From assembly GCA_003602635.1 (NCBI GenBank), contig QQSJ01000002.1, forward strand, positions 1 through 37,031: 37,031 nucleotides of DNA. Direction: 5' to 3'. Source of the DNA: Candidatus Poseidoniales archaeon (lineage in GTDB: Archaea; Thermoplasmatota; Poseidoniia; Poseidoniales; Poseidoniaceae). Every line of letters begins with the position of its first letter. Position 1 is the stretch's first letter. Under the pieces are notes generated by a model, which worked only from the letters and a program-made list of their open reading frames with translations, was not told where the DNA came from and searched no databases. A program made the translations under genes and the position numbers. Below are positions 1-7,551 of this stretch, piece by piece.

Positions 1-956
1 CCGCCGTATTCCGTCCACCATCCTTCGACAAGTTCAGCCTCGGCTTCGGGCATGTCGAAGGGGATGCGCTCAACTTCAGCGAGCATCGAGATGAGGAAGA
101 GGGCGCCACCAAGAGGCAAGAGGAAGAGGTTCCATGCGCCGGATTGGCCTTGGAAGGTGACGATTTCAACGAAGTTGAACGAACCGGACACCACGCACAC
201 CGAAAGCACGGTGAGGAGGAGCGGGATCTCGTAGGAGGTCAGTTGCACCGCCGATCGGATGCCACCGATGAGGGTGTACTTGTTGTTGGACGCCCAACCG
301 CCAAAGAAGACGCCAATGGGCGCAATGCCGAACACCGCCATGGCGAACAGCACGCTGAGTTCGGGGTTGGCGCCGTAGATACCAGCACCCATGGGGATGA
401 GCCCGAGGATGAGCACCGTGGATGAGATGACGAGGTAAGGCGCCACTTCGAACACGAGTTTGTCTGCACGCTCAGGGACCATGTGTTCCTTGATGAGGAA
501 CTTCATGCCGTCCGCGATGTTCTGGAAGAAGCCAGGGAAAATGGCGAAACCCATCCACGAACGGTTGTTGACACGGTCGACCGTGGGGCGGTCGGGGTCA
601 TGGTTGCCAAAACTGGCGTTGAGCCAACGGTTCACGGCGCCGATGGGCCTGCCGATGAACGGGACCATGTCCCACCATGCGCCGGCCGTGGTGCCGTTCT
701 CGCCGATCCACAACGAGCGAAGCGAGGTCATGGCGCCACGACGGTCCATCATGCGGCCGAGCTGCTTGCGCTCGATCCAGAGGATCATGAACATCGAGAG
801 CATGATGGCCGCAAAACCGACGAGTGACGTGATCAGCGCGCCGGTGAACGCGGCGATGGCTTCGGCCTGACCCTCAAGGGGAGTGCCGTCAAGCAGGTTG
901 ACGATGGCTCCGCCAAGGTTGTCGTAGACAAGCGAGCGAACGGTTGGGAGCTCCAT
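1..956 (-). CDS. nuoH: NADH-quinone oxidoreductase subunit H (NuoH-like), 3' end outside window
   Basis: This is the membrane subunit of a complex I-like enzyme that joins the peripheral arm to the proton-pumping arm and forms much of the quinone cavity. I translated it by hand on the minus strand from the ATG at 956; it stays open to base 1, giving 318 residues without a stop. The family signature is clear near the end of the visible part (ERIPFDMPEAEAELVEG), and NIADGMKFLIKE plus VFEVAPYLV match the usual second segment. A GAGGTGA ribosome site lies 7 nt before the start, and the gene begins 11 nt after nuoD. One oddity: the normal GPNRVG loop after the first helix (ERKQLGRMMDRRG) is replaced by about 65 extra residues (roughly 75-140). 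The C-terminal helices lie outside the window. Confidence 0.93.
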   Translation of the reverse strand, partial: MELPTVRSLVYDNLGGAIVNLLDGTPLEGQAEAIAAFTGALITSLVGFAAIMLSMFMILWIERKQLGRMMDRRGAMTSLRSLWIGENGTTAGAWWDMVPFIGRPIGAVNRWLNASFGNHDPDRPTVDRVNNRSWMGFAIFPGFFQNIADGMKFLIKEHMVPERADKLVFEVAPYLVISSTVLILGLIPMGAGIYGANPELSVLFAMAVFGIAPIGVFFGGWASNNKYTLIGGIRSAVQLTSYEIPLLLTVLSVCVVSGSFNFVEIVTFQGQSGAWNLFLLPLGGALFLISMLAEVERIPFDMPEAEAELVEGWWTEYG

Positions 957-967
957 GGCGAATCACC

Positions 968-2107
968 TCAGCGGTCGGTCTCCCCGATGCATGGATCGAA
1001 GCTGCCCATGATGGCAGGAATGTCGGCCACCTTGTAGCCGATCATGGTCTCCGCCACGAATGGGATGGTGATGAACATCGGCGAGCGGATGGAAAGGCGG
1101 TACGGGTTCTTGCCACGTCCTTCGCCGCCGCCATGGATGTAGAATTGGCTGGCGCCGCGGGTGCACTCGTAGTTGCTGAACCCGGTGGCTCCGGCAGGGG
1201 CTCGGGTTGGCGCCTTGGCGAGGATCATCTCGTCGCCGTTGGAGTAGGTCGTGTTCTTGCCGCCGGGAATCTTCTCGATCGCATCGAGGATCATTCGGCA
1301 CGACATGCGCATTTCTTCCATCCGAACGCGGTAGCGGTCGTAGCAGTCGCTGCCCTTGACGCTGGTTGGCTTCTCCACGGCCGGCTCCCAGTCCAGTTGG
1401 TCGTACACAGAGTAGGGATGAGACCAGCGAACGTCGTAGTTGACGCCGGAAGCGCGAACGTTGGGGCCGGACACACCGGACTCCACCATGCTCTCAGCGG
1501 TCGCGTAGCCCACACCTTGCAGGCGAACCAGGAAGATGGTCGACTCGTCGAGGAGCATCTCGTATTCGTCGATGCGCTTCTCAAACAGCTTCACCTTGGC
1601 GATGAGGCGGTCGGCCCAGCCGGGTGGAATGTCGCGCTTGACACCGCCGATGCGGGGGTAGTTGTAGTGCATGCGGGAGCCGCCGAGTTCCTGAAGCAAG
1701 TCGAGGAACATCTCGCGCTCACGGAGCGCCCACGTCATGATGGTCAGGTTACCGACGTCAGGTCCGTAGGCACCGAGCCACATCAGGTGGCTGGCGATGC
1801 GCTGGCATTCCGCAGAAATGCAGCGGATGTATTCGGCACGCTCGGGCACTTCGACCTCGAGCAGGTCCTCGGCCGCGTAAATGTACGAATTCGACCAGGT
1901 CATGGCCGACACGTAGCACAAGCGGTCGCAGTACGGCGTGACTTGCGTGAAGTCGCGTGCTTCGGCGATCTTCTCGACGCCGCGGTGAATGTACCCAAGT
2001 TCTGCCTCGGCGTCGACGACGGTTTCACCGTCGACCTGAACGCGGAGCGTCCAGAGGCCGTGCGTCATGGGGTGCTGGGGGCCCATCGTGATCCACATCT
2101 TTGCCAT
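968..2107 (-). CDS. nuoD: NADH-quinone oxidoreductase subunit D (NuoD, 49-kDa type)
   Basis: This is the peripheral-arm subunit of the complex I-like enzyme. It descends from NiFe-hydrogenase large subunits and lines the quinone site with NuoB. The 379-aa product begins with the family hallmarks: GPQHPMTHG near residue 10, then AELGYIHRGVEKIAE. NSYIYAAEDL and an ending of GSFDPCIGETDR, close to the common D-P-x-x-G-x-x-D-R terminus, also fit. It is a separate gene here, not fused to nuoC as in some bacteria. A GGAGGTG site lies 6 nt upstream of the ATG, and nuoC ends 12 nt before it, so translation is within an operon. Length is typical for the family. Confidence 0.96.
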   Translation of the reverse strand: MAKMWITMGPQHPMTHGLWTLRVQVDGETVVDAEAELGYIHRGVEKIAEARDFTQVTPYCDRLCYVSAMTWSNSYIYAAEDLLEVEVPERAEYIRCISAECQRIASHLMWLGAYGPDVGNLTIMTWALREREMFLDLLQELGGSRMHYNYPRIGGVKRDIPPGWADRLIAKVKLFEKRIDEYEMLLDESTIFLVRLQGVGYATAESMVESGVSGPNVRASGVNYDVRWSHPYSVYDQLDWEPAVEKPTSVKGSDCYDRYRVRMEEMRMSCRMILDAIEKIPGGKNTTYSNGDEMILAKAPTRAPAGATGFSNYECTRGASQFYIHGGGEGRGKNPYRLSIRSPMFITIPFVAETMIGYKVADIPAIMGSFDPCIGETDR

Positions 2108-2119
2108 GATGACACCTCC

Positions 2120-2773
2120 TCACTTGACCCGGCCCTCGTCGACCGGCTTGCGGACGAAGCCTTGGGCGTCGTCGTACATCTCATTGTAATCGTGATAGCG
2201 GATTTTGTGCTGCTTCTGCAGCGGGTGAAATCCGTCGGGGCTGTCGTGCGGGTTGAGCACGCGGAACATGTTGTCGTGGCCGTCGAACTTGATGCCGACA
2301 AGGTCCCACGTTTCCTTTTCGTTCCAGTCCGCGCCGCGCCAAACGGATTGGACGCTGGGCACGCGAGGGTCGTCGCCTTGGGGAAGGGGCACGAGCATCT
2401 CGATTTCGAGGGGCATGTCCATGCCCGAAAGGTCACCGGCCACGAGCACGTGGGACGTGTTCGGCTCGGGATTGCTGACGGGCATGCGCTGGAGGTGGTA
2501 GGCGACCTCCCAGCCTCGCTGGTCGTCGCCTTCGGGAAAGTGGGTGCCGGTCACCATGGAGCAGTAGTTCACGCCCATGTCGTGCTTGAGGCCCTTGGCC
2601 ACGGTCAACACGTGAGGGGCTGGAACGGTGAGGCGGAGAAAGGCGTAGCCGTGACCGGCGGTGTGGTTGACCGACTCGGCCACCACGCCGAGGGCGGACC
2701 AAGCCTCTTCGGCTGCGGAGACGCTTGCGGCCACGGCCGCTGCGTTCTGTTCGGCGCTGATGCTCATGCCCAT
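2120..2773 (-). CDS. nuoC: NADH-quinone oxidoreductase subunit C (NuoC, 30-kDa type)
   Basis: This is the small scaffold subunit of the peripheral arm, which packs against NuoD. The 217-aa product holds the 30-kDa subunit signature near residues 148-175 ([19 protein letters not shown], then an arginine), a variant of the usual E-R-E-x-[DE]-[LF]-x-G-[IV]-x-F-x-x-H pattern. The C-terminal 40 residues ([16 protein letters not shown] and onward) are polar, as expected. The start at 2773 follows a GGAGGA ribosome site by 7 nt; a second ATG two codons later is possible. The gene begins 2 nt after the nuoB stop, so the two are almost certainly cotranscribed. Confidence 0.92.
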   Translation of the reverse strand: MGMSISAEQNAAAVAASVSAAEEAWSALGVVAESVNHTAGHGYAFLRLTVPAPHVLTVAKGLKHDMGVNYCSMVTGTHFPEGDDQRGWEVAYHLQRMPVSNPEPNTSHVLVAGDLSGMDMPLEIEMLVPLPQGDDPRVPSVQSVWRGADWNEKETWDLVGIKFDGHDNMFRVLNPHDSPDGFHPLQKQHKIRYHDYNEMYDDAQGFVRKPVDEGRVK

Positions 2774-2775
2774 GC

Positions 2776-3369
2776 TCAGTCCTCCCCCACGATGAGCGGC
2801 TTCTCGCCGGCGCGGCCGGCGTCTGGAGCGCCGCCGATGCGGATGATCTTCTCACGCAACAGGCCAAAGCCGTCGATGAGCGCCTCGGGGCGAGGCGGGC
2901 ATCCGGGGATGTAGACGTCAACAGGAATGACCGTGTCAACGCCTTCGAGGATGTTGTAGGACTGGAAGTACGGCCCGCCGGAGATGGCGCACTCGCCCAT
3001 GGCGATGCAATACTTCGGCTCTGGCATCTGCTCCCACAGACGAACGATGGGGTCAGCGAACTTCTTCGACACTGGGCCGTTGACAAGCAGCACGTCGCTC
3101 TGGCGAGGCGAGGAGCGGAAGATGACGCCGAATCGCTCTGCGTCGAAGCGGGGAATGGCCGAGGCGGCCATCTCGATGGCGCAGCACTTGATGCCGAGGT
3201 GGAGGGTGAACAGCGATTTGCGACCGGCCCAGTTGAAGAAGCGGCCGGCCAACACCGACAAGAATTGCTTGAGGCGCGTGGCCTTCAGAGACTCGTCCGT
3301 AACGTCGCCAACGAAATCGAGCAAAGCCGAGCTGTTGAACGCGGCGTAGTTTTGTCCTGGTTCGCTCAT
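2776..3369 (-). CDS. nuoB: NADH-quinone oxidoreductase subunit B (NuoB)
   Basis: NuoB carries the terminal 4Fe-4S cluster (N2) that passes electrons to quinone. In this 197-aa protein all four expected cluster ligands are visible: the adjacent pair in GIKCCAIEM, the cysteine in [10 protein letters not shown], and the one in [15 protein letters not shown]. The spacing and surrounding residues match the family. A GAGGTGA site precedes the ATG by 6 nt. It sits between nuoA and nuoC in an A-B-C-D-H order. The N-terminal 50 residues are poorly conserved in this family and give no further information. Confidence 0.96.
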   Translation of the reverse strand: MSEPGQNYAAFNSSALLDFVGDVTDESLKATRLKQFLSVLAGRFFNWAGRKSLFTLHLGIKCCAIEMAASAIPRFDAERFGVIFRSSPRQSDVLLVNGPVSKKFADPIVRLWEQMPEPKYCIAMGECAISGGPYFQSYNILEGVDTVIPVDVYIPGCPPRPEALIDGFGLLREKIIRIGGAPDAGRAGEKPLIVGED

Positions 3370-3378
3370 GTGTTCACC

Positions 3379-3846
3379 TCAGATGTAGATGCGGCCGCGC
3401 TTGCGGAACACGTGCCAGACGCCAAGCGTCATGATGGAGAAGAAGGCGGCCAGCACGAGCAAGCGGCTGATCGCGGTCTCAAGGTCACCGTCCGTGGTGG
3501 CGGTGGCGTCGTTGATCACAAAGCCTCCAAGCGCCATGAACATGAACGCGACGTCGAACACCAGGAAAATCAGCGCATACCAGTAGTATTGGAAGTGAAA
3601 TTGAATCATGGCGTCGCCGACAGGCTCAGAGCCGCACTCATAGGTCGAAAGGCGGCGCGGGTAGAGGCTGTGGTCGGCCTCGTACCCCTCGAGCAAGTAC
3701 GAGGTGGTCTTGTGCGGCTGAGAACGGTCGGTCCGTGGCCGGACAAAGTACGACGTCAGAAAGGCGCCAAAGGGCACGAGAAAGCCGACAAGCGTCATCA
3801 ATCCGACAGCGAGGTAGGCATCGGTCACCGTGGTCACGTCGGTCAT
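3379..3846 (-). CDS. nuoA: NADH-quinone oxidoreductase subunit A (NuoA)
   Basis: This is a three-helix membrane subunit at the junction of the two arms of complex I. The 155-aa product has a first helix at about residues 10-32, a charged loop with the family signature STYECGSEPVGDA, and then FHFQYYWYALIFLVFDVAFM forming the second helix; a third helix lies near residues 125-145. The loop cysteine is part of the ECG-x-[DE]-P motif that changes exposure during turnover in studied complexes. It is the first gene of the nuo operon visible here. The ATG at 3846 has no strong ribosome site. The 157-nt region upstream holds a palindrome and a TATA-like stretch. Confidence 0.95.
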   Translation of the reverse strand: MTDVTTVTDAYLAVGLMTLVGFLVPFGAFLTSYFVRPRTDRSQPHKTTSYLLEGYEADHSLYPRRLSTYECGSEPVGDAMIQFHFQYYWYALIFLVFDVAFMFMALGGFVINDATATTDGDLETAISRLLVLAAFFSIMTLGVWHVFRKRGRIYI

Positions 3847-3924
3847 TTTGAGACCCCACAGGAAGGCATACGCTCCCTTGCTTCGTCCACCTGTGGTCCC
3901 TCCATAAGCGTTCCCGATTCGCCC

Positions 3925-3945
3925 AATTTTTAGGGCGCCCTAAAA
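3925..3945 (-). promoter_or_regulatory. Perfect 18-bp palindrome with TATA-like flank upstream of nuoA
   Basis: Positions 3928-3945 read TTTTAGGGCGCCCTAAAA, an exact inverted repeat. Read on the minus strand, the CCCTAAAAATT half makes a plausible TATA region, which would place the transcript start near 3900 and leave a leader of roughly 55 nt for nuoA. A palindrome overlapping a TATA box is the expected geometry for a repressor operator in archaea. The TTAGG/CCTAA half-sites resemble those of DtxR-type metal regulators, but that link is inference. The sequence TTTTTAGG occurs again near phnD and the Fea1-like gene, and TTTTAGG occurs before phnC. Confidence 0.5.
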
Positions 3946-3979
3946 GGGCAACGTCGCCCCTGCCAATGGGGGCTTATCC

Positions 3980-3999
3980 GAAGCCGAATTTCGGCCTTC
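3980..3999 (-). terminator. Small hairpin just after the 1173-aa protein gene
   Basis: Four bases after the stop codon of the gene ending at 4004, the minus strand reads GAAGGCCGAAATTCGGCTTC. This can fold into a stem of GAA/TTC and GCCG/CGGC with one bulged base and a short AAATT loop. There is no downstream T-run, which archaeal terminators normally need, so this is only a candidate 3' structure. Confidence 0.25.
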
Positions 4000-4003
4000 A
4001 CGG

Positions 4004-7000
4004 TCAGCCTTGAGCGTGGAAGAAACGCGCCCAAGATGCCTGCAATGAATCGTGCTGACGAGCGCTCAGTTTGAACGCGGTGTAGACCATGGAAATCGGT
4101 CCGATGAGGGAGCCTGGCACCACGAAGAGCAACGCGAGAGCCCCTTCGCCTCCTGTGATCAAGGCTCCAACGAGGGCAAGGCCAAATCCTGCACCGGGCA
4201 CCACAAAGAAACCAAGCAGCAACCAGAGAAGGGTGCTGCCGATGCTTCTGTACGCCGTTTGATGGCCGGTCATGTCTTCAAGTTGGATGACCTCCTTGCG
4301 GAACATCATCGATCGATAGAGGTTGACGCCTGGGATGATCATCATCACGACGTGGTTCGTTCCACCAGGACCAAGACCGGCGTGTTGCTTGAGTTCCTCT
4401 GCACGACGATGCATGTAGAAGAGCATGTAGAGACCAAACGTGATCGGCACATAGAGGAAGAAAATCAAGCCCCAAGACGAATGCGGCACGGGGCTATGCG
4501 CGGGCATTGGAAGCACCTCGTCCATGTCGAACTCGACGCTCTCTCCTGAAGCGGCCCGGCCTTCGCGCGCTGCTGCCTGCTGCACCTTCCGGAGGGCGGC
4601 AGCTTCCTTTCGAGCCTCCATCATCGGCCCTGCGGCCCGAGCCATCACGCCAAGGGCGACCACGGCGATGAAAATCACACCGATGTTGGTGACGCTTTGG
4701 GCCGTGAGGCCGAGACCAAGGAAGCCATCGTCTGGGATGCCTGTGACGGACAACTCAACGTTCTCACGGGTAAACACACCTCCGTCTTTGGGCTCCACCG
4801 AGAGCGTGAAGCGGAATTCATCCTCGATGGTGGCTCCGTAAGGCGGCCTGACGTCGACCATGATCATCAGGACTTCACTGGGCTGGAGCAGGCACATCAG
4901 GTCGCCTTCTTCGATCCGGCAATCGCCGCTTCCGTCGTCTTCGATGTCCACCGTCCACCCACGTTCGCCAGGAGAGGCGAAAATTCGTGCATCGGTGGGC
5001 ACGTTCCCTTCGTTGACCACACCGACCTCGAAGGTCGCCTTGTCTGGGAAGGTCACGTTGAGTTCGGTCGGCGTCGTGGTCAAGTCGAAGCCCAAGTCTT
5101 CGATGATCCTCACGTCGAGCACCACCGAGATGCGTCCATCGCGGTTCGCGGTGTTGTTTTCGCTCAGCGCCGTGACATCAAGCGCACCGCCGTCCCCGGT
5201 CTCAGCGCTTGGGTTGACGGTGATGATCAACTCGACAAGAACCTCGTAGGGTCGAATTTCGTAGTTTTCGAGGTTCTCTGTGAGTCCGGCGTTGACCTGA
5301 GCCATCTGGGCTGCTTCCTCGTTGCGTTCAACGATGGGTTCGTTGTTTGCATCGAACATGAACCGTGCTTCGGCGACGTTCCAGATGCCGTAGCCCTCTG
5401 GAATGTAGACAGGCCCGTTCACAGGCAGCCCGTAGACGAGCACTTCACGCGTGGCCAATCCTTCGAGGCCTGAGAAATCGAACACGGCCATGTCCATGGT
5501 CGCGTTTCCGGTGTTGCGCACCCAGAGGTTGATGCTCGTGCTTCCGCCCGGTGGGAGTTCAACACGCTGGGTGTCGCCCGAAAAGCCGTCGGCCAGTCGG
5601 AGGTCCATGCTGTAGACCTTGTCGAAGCGTTCAGCGACGAAGGTCACTTCCTTCTGATTGTCTGGAAGACCGTCGCCATCGTCGTCCTGTGCGCCGTTGT
5701 GGTCGAGGTTGATCACCCTGACTTTGATGTTCGTTGAATCACGCTCTTCGACCCCTTCGACCTTCACCATCAGGGCGACGTCAAGGGTGTCACGAGCAGG
5801 CACCTGGACCTCGATGATGGTCTGATCCTGTTCGTCGACAAAACGCGTGGTCCATTCGCTCGGGGTTTGAGACATCACCACGCAACGGAACGTCGCGTCC
5901 ACGTTGCCCTGGTTCTCGATGGTGATGGGGAATTGCAACCATGCGTTGACCTGCCCTCGTTGATTGGAGACGGGGGCCTCAATGTCCATGCCGTGCGACT
6001 CGGCCACGGTGGCCTGTACGGTCGCTTCGTCGTAGGCGGCCCCGCCCGAATTGGGCAGGACGCTCACCACGATTTCCACCTCCTCGGTGGCCAACGCATT
6101 CTGAGGAACGGTCACCGTCATGGTCACGTCCGCGCTGCGGTCCGAAGCATGCTTCGAGCCGAGTGAAATGGTGCTCACGTCAAAGGCCACGGTCCAGCCG
6201 CCCTGGGGGGCGCTGGCGCTGATGCGGAAACTGTCAGCTCCGTTTCCGTTGTTCGTGACGGTCACGGTGGTGGTTCGGGTCGTGCCCGGTTCGATGTTGG
6301 AAATCATGCTCTGAGGAATGGACACAGAAGCACCCTTGGTTTGCCCGAGGGTGATGCGCAATTCTGCCTCGCAGGCCACGGTTCCGCCGTCGCGGCCTTG
6401 AATCACCACGGTGGAGACCGAATCCGCGTTCAGCGAGTCGTCCGGTTCGATGTTGAGGGTAAAGGTCCGCTCATCAGAGGACGTATCGTAGGGTAACAGC
6501 CCAGAGGAGGCCCCCTCAACGCTCACCCAGTTGGCCTTGGCGCCGGTCCGTGCAACGTTGATGTTCCACTCGGCGTTGCCGGTGTTGTCGAAGGTGACTT
6601 GCACCTGCCCTTGTTTGCCGGGATCAACGCGGATGTTGGTCTTCGAGAGGCTGGCCTCACAGGTGCGAAGTTCAGGCACTTCGAGCGAAATTTCTTCGGT
6701 GTCGCTGGCGTTTTGCGTAGGGTCGTTCTGCACCGTCGCCGTGATGTCCCAGCAGAAGGTCTCCGCGTCTTGGCCGTTGGGCACGGTCGTGGACACGACG
6801 ACGGGTTCCGTCTCCTCACTGGCGACGCTCACCGATGAAGGATCGAAGGAAATCGAGAAGTCGTCCACGCTTGCGCAGCCTGGGTCATCGCGCTCGCTTG
6901 CAGCGAACACCACCGTCGCCTCGGCCTGGCCAGTGTTTTCGACTTCCATGTCCCATTCAACGGGGTCCTCTCCAGCCCAAGTCAGGTCAGCTGGTCCGTC

Positions 7001-7525
7001 CATGCGAAGGTCGACGCCGTACACCACACTTCCCGAACCGTCGCCGGCTTCGGTGGTGACCGTTCGCTCCTCGTTGGCGGGTTGGCCAGGGGGCTCAGGT
7101 GGCTCGGGTTGCTCGGTGGCGGCGGCAGTGATGGTGGTGTCGCAATCGCCTTCCGCGGTTTGAGACAGGGTGACGTTCATGGTCGTCTCTTCGTAACTTC
7201 CAGCATCAATGGGACCTGGAATCTGTTGGATGACGGAGGAATACTGTCCACATTCCTGAGTTTGCCCTTCGCTGGCCGACAACTGAACGGTCACAGGGTT
7301 CGACCCTGTGTTGTACACGCGAACGGTGTATTCACCCGACTCACCGGGATTGACGGTGAGGGTCGACGGTGTCACCGTCAGAACGATGCTGGCGTCACGT
7401 CCGTCGGCCGCAGCGGGGGCGAGCATCGGCGTGAGGCTCACCAACATGAGGGAAATCAGCAGCAAGGCGCGCGCCTTTGTGCCGGTCGGCGTCCCGTGCA
7501 TGCAGTTGGGTGGGGACCTTCCCAT
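4004..7525 (-). CDS. Large secreted/membrane CARDB/NEW3-type repeat protein with DUF4234-like C-terminus
   Basis: The predicted product is 1173 aa from the ATG at 7525. I chose this start because GGAGGT lies 5 nt upstream; a longer frame exists to 7597 but would overlap the upstream gene. A signal peptide follows (ALLLISLMLVSLTPMLAPAAA). Residues about 45-930 are a string of immunoglobulin-like beta domains of the CARDB/NEW3 kind, marked by recurring phrases such as NPGESGEYTVRVYNTGSNPV, ENTGQAEATV and NEGNVPTDARI. A helix near 935-955 anchors it. After a charged linker come several more hydrophobic segments, including GLYMLFYMHRRAEELKQHAG, which resembles DUF4234 membrane domains. It probably displays an adhesive or binding stalk at the cell surface. 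Its ligand is unknown. It follows the protease gene by 26 nt. Confidence 0.85.
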   Translation of the reverse strand: MGRSPPNCMHGTPTGTKARALLLISLMLVSLTPMLAPAAADGRDASIVLTVTPSTLTVNPGESGEYTVRVYNTGSNPVTVQLSASEGQTQECGQYSSVIQQIPGPIDAGSYEETTMNVTLSQTAEGDCDTTITAAATEQPEPPEPPGQPANEERTVTTEAGDGSGSVVYGVDLRMDGPADLTWAGEDPVEWDMEVENTGQAEATVVFAASERDDPGCASVDDFSISFDPSSVSVASEETEPVVVSTTVPNGQDAETFCWDITATVQNDPTQNASDTEEISLEVPELRTCEASLSKTNIRVDPGKQGQVQVTFDNTGNAEWNINVARTGAKANWVSVEGASSGLLPYDTSSDERTFTLNIEPDDSLNADSVSTVVIQGRDGGTVACEAELRITLGQTKGASVSIPQSMISNIEPGTTRTTTVTVTNNGNGADSFRISASAPQGGWTVAFDVSTISLGSKHASDRSADVTMTVTVPQNALATEEVEIVVSVLPNSGGAAYDEATVQATVAESHGMDIEAPVSNQRGQVNAWLQFPITIENQGNVDATFRCVVMSQTPSEWTTRFVDEQDQTIIEVQVPARDTLDVALMVKVEGVEERDSTNIKVRVINLDHNGAQDDDGDGLPDNQKEVTFVAERFDKVYSMDLRLADGFSGDTQRVELPPGGSTSINLWVRNTGNATMDMAVFDFSGLEGLATREVLVYGLPVNGPVYIPEGYGIWNVAEARFMFDANNEPIVERNEEAAQMAQVNAGLTENLENYEIRPYEVLVELIITVNPSAETGDGGALDVTALSENNTANRDGRISVVLDVRIIEDLGFDLTTTPTELNVTFPDKATFEVGVVNEGNVPTDARIFASPGERGWTVDIEDDGSGDCRIEEGDLMCLLQPSEVLMIMVDVRPPYGATIEDEFRFTLSVEPKDGGVFTRENVELSVTGIPDDGFLGLGLTAQSVTNIGVIFIAVVALGVMARAAGPMMEARKEAAALRKVQQAAAREGRAASGESVEFDMDEVLPMPAHSPVPHSSWGLIFFLYVPITFGLYMLFYMHRRAEELKQHAGLGPGGTNHVVMMIIPGVNLYRSMMFRKEVIQLEDMTGHQTAYRSIGSTLLWLLLGFFVVPGAGFGLALVGALITGGEGALALLFVVPGSLIGPISMVYTAFKLSARQHDSLQASWARFFHAQG

Positions 7526-7551
7526 GAAAGACCTCCGCCTTGGCGCGCCCC

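Noticed and set aside
944-2914. A 656-aa plus-strand open frame
   Set aside because: It lies antisense to nuoD and nuoC, which have strong family motifs; its composition (His/Val/Ala/Gly rich, no motif) is typical of a shadow frame in GC-rich DNA.
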